Origin: Plantago major
Taxonomy: Eukaryota > Streptophyta > Magnoliopsida > Lamiales > Plantaginaceae
Assembly: GCA_026545765.1 (NCBI GenBank)
Contig: CM048841.1
Span: 93,267,352-93,331,351 of the forward strand
DNA length: 64,000 nt
Reading direction: 5' to 3'
The first letter of the stretch is position 1, and each line of letters starts with the position of its first letter. The translations under genes were made by a program, and so were the position numbers. The notes beneath the pieces were generated by a model that worked only from the letters and a program-made list of their open reading frames with translations, did not search any database and had not been told where the DNA came from. Of this stretch, positions 62,252 through 64,000 are shown piece by piece.

Positions 62252-63124
62252 CCAGGGACGATCGCATAAATTTATATGAGGGGTAGCACAATATTATTTG
62301 TGAAAAATATTAAATTTAATAAAAAAATATTTATAAAAGTATATGTTTAAAAATTACGAAGCTTGGGTTGTAGTGTCATTTTTTACACATTGCATCTCTT
62401 TTAATTTTATTTTTGTTTTTTCTTTTGTTAATTGTATATTTTTACGTAATAAGTTTCTCACTTTTTACTTTTAAGTGTTCATTTGACCATGAACTTATCA
62501 TAAGTAATACATAAATGATGATGAAAATTATTATATTAAAAGTTTAATAATTATGATATAGAATTTATATTTATTTTTCAATAAAATAAGAATTTAATAT
62601 ATCATGAAGTAGCATCTTACATAAATGGGGAAAGTTATAAAAGAGAAGGTTGAGAAATGAAAAGGATTCTAAAAAATTAAAAAGTAGAACGTAAACAAAA
62701 AGGAAGGAAAAGAAAAGAAGAAGAAAACATGAAACTTGGTGGTAAAAGGTGAAACAAAAAATAGTTTTGGTGATGTAAGGAGAAAAGTGAAAAGGATCCT
62801 TGAAAATTAAAAATAAAATTAAAAGAAAAGATAATACCATGTACTTAATTAGGGAGGAAAAAAAACAAAAGGACAAAAAAAGAAAAGGAAAGGAGAAGAA
62901 GGAAAGATAAAAAAATAAAAATGGAGGTGATAGGAGTCGATCCCCTGCCAAAAAGAAGGAAAACACTTATGTTCAACCTAATGATCACTAGGCTACACTT
63001 GATTACTATCAATTTATTGTGTAAATGTTATTTCTACATTCAATTCAAATACATTTGAGGGATATATTAGTACATTCACATGAAAAATCGAGGGGAGCAC
63101 GTGCTACCCGCACTCTCCCCTGCA
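62252..63124. mobile_element. possible non-autonomous element with CAGGGGA-type ends
   Basis: The left end is CAGGGACGATCGCATAAATT with GAGGGGTAGCAC. The right end read in reverse starts CAGGGGAGAGTGCGGGTAGC with ACGTGCTCCCCT. The shared words CAGGG..GA and GGGTAGCAC in opposite orientation suggest inverted termini of a ~0.87-kb element. The inside is A/G-rich and non-coding. Edges and superfamily are uncertain. From 63125 to 64000 nothing further is recognised. Confidence 0.4.
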
Positions 63125-64000
63125 GGTGTCGATTAGGCCTTCTATTGAGTCAAATTATCACAAATGACTTCAGTTCGTAAATGCATTTTGCATTCGAGTG
63201 CATTCGAGTATCCACTTTGGGTCAAAAATTCACCTAGTCAATATGAACAGAATGAGTAGGTATCAATAGGTTCACGTCCAAGAACCCAAATTGAAGTGCT
63301 GACTTTTTATTGACTTAATTAAATCGAAATGGGCAATTGATCTTGTGGATAAAGTTCAAGATTCACATAACTCCCAAAGTATTTGTTAACACCAATCAAT
63401 TTAATTTTGACCAATTGATTAATTTTGATTTCAAAATTTCACCTATAAAAATAAAAGCTAAAAAAGAAAAGAAAAATAATGAAGGGGTTGCACATCATCT
63501 CCCACTACTCCCACCATTATAATCACCAAAATTTATATTTTTATTAATTACTCATATAATTAACATATATTAGGATTGAATTTTTAATTAACTAAATATA
63601 AGTCTAAATATATATTATAATGTTTATGTCATGCATATTTAAATTTTAATATGATACTCATTTATTTGGCACGTGAATTTTCACGTGCACAATTTTACTA
63701 GTAAGAATAAAAACTTGAATCCGAACTTCGATATTCTCACACAAAAGGTCCGTTAGTGTATGTAATTTTTGGTACTATCATTTGTGTTCGGATATATTAT
63801 AGGGTTTGAATCGAAACCCTGAAATTTAGTTACTTTTAGGGTCCTGCACATATGTGCATAATTAGCCTTTATATCAACTTGTTTAAAAGTGACTAATTAT
63901 AGTGGGAAATTCCAACTTGCATCCATAAGTGGAAACCTAACTTGCTATACACATTCTGCAGTATAAAATTAAGTGAGAAAGCCTATTAACCTAGGAACAA

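Noticed and set aside
62571..62966. 131-residue Phe/Leu-rich minus-strand open stretch
   Set aside because: It is translation of an A/G-rich stretch in a repeat, with low complexity only.
1..64000. CRISPR arrays, operons, bacterial ribosome sites
   Set aside because: This is plant nuclear DNA. The tandem repeats present are minisatellites without spacer-repeat structure.

Overview
The window is nuclear DNA of a dicot plant: AT-rich, with intron-bearing genes using GT-AG splice sites, plant-specific families (AHL1-type AT-hook protein, ERF/AP2 factor, GPI-anchored lipid transfer protein, DUF3511), and plant transposons (CACTA, plant L1-like LINE, Stowaway-type MITEs). The species cannot be fixed from the sequence. 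The coordinates for spliced genes come from reading splice sites and keeping the reading frame; a few exon edges could be off by one base.

Layout. 0-3.4 kb: no gene; tandem repeats and RNase H scraps of old retroelements. 3.5-4.6 kb (+): an MBOAT wax-ester-synthase-like gene broken by a small inverted duplication. 4.6-8.4 kb: intergenic, with terminal-repeat elements and strong palindromes. 8.5-10.4 kb (+): a three-exon GPI-anchored lipid transfer protein with a 27-nt microexon. 11-22 kb (-): three housekeeping or regulatory genes in a row, a plastid ClpR2-like subunit (9 exons), the TFIIH subunit TFB5 (2 coding exons), and an AHL1 orthologue (5 exons).

22.9-31 kb (-): a cluster of small secreted cysteine-rich (defensin-like) genes. 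There are two divergent subfamilies on two local duplications. Three copies look intact and one is a pseudogene. 31.5-37.6 kb: a 5.7-kb CACTA element with exact ends and an ATG target duplication, sitting inside a probable solo LTR. Its own genes are wrecked, and the catalytic transposase core is absent. Next to it lies a broken DUF3511 gene.

39.9-44 kb (+): an intact five-exon DHHC S-acyltransferase of the PAT08/PAT09 type. 47.4-52.9 kb (+): a degenerate 5.5-kb LINE with A-tail and a 21-bp imperfect target duplication. 53.3-54.1 kb: MITEs, one nested in another. 54.7-57.2 kb (-): a two-exon group X ERF gene (ABR1/ERF110-like). 57.2-64 kb: intergenic DNA with MITEs and no supported gene.

The genes do not form a pathway. 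ClpR2 is plastid, TFB5 and AHL1 are nuclear, the acyltransferase and LTPG act at membranes, and the cysteine-rich peptides are secreted. The part most likely to be lineage-specific and functionally new is the cysteine-rich peptide cluster.
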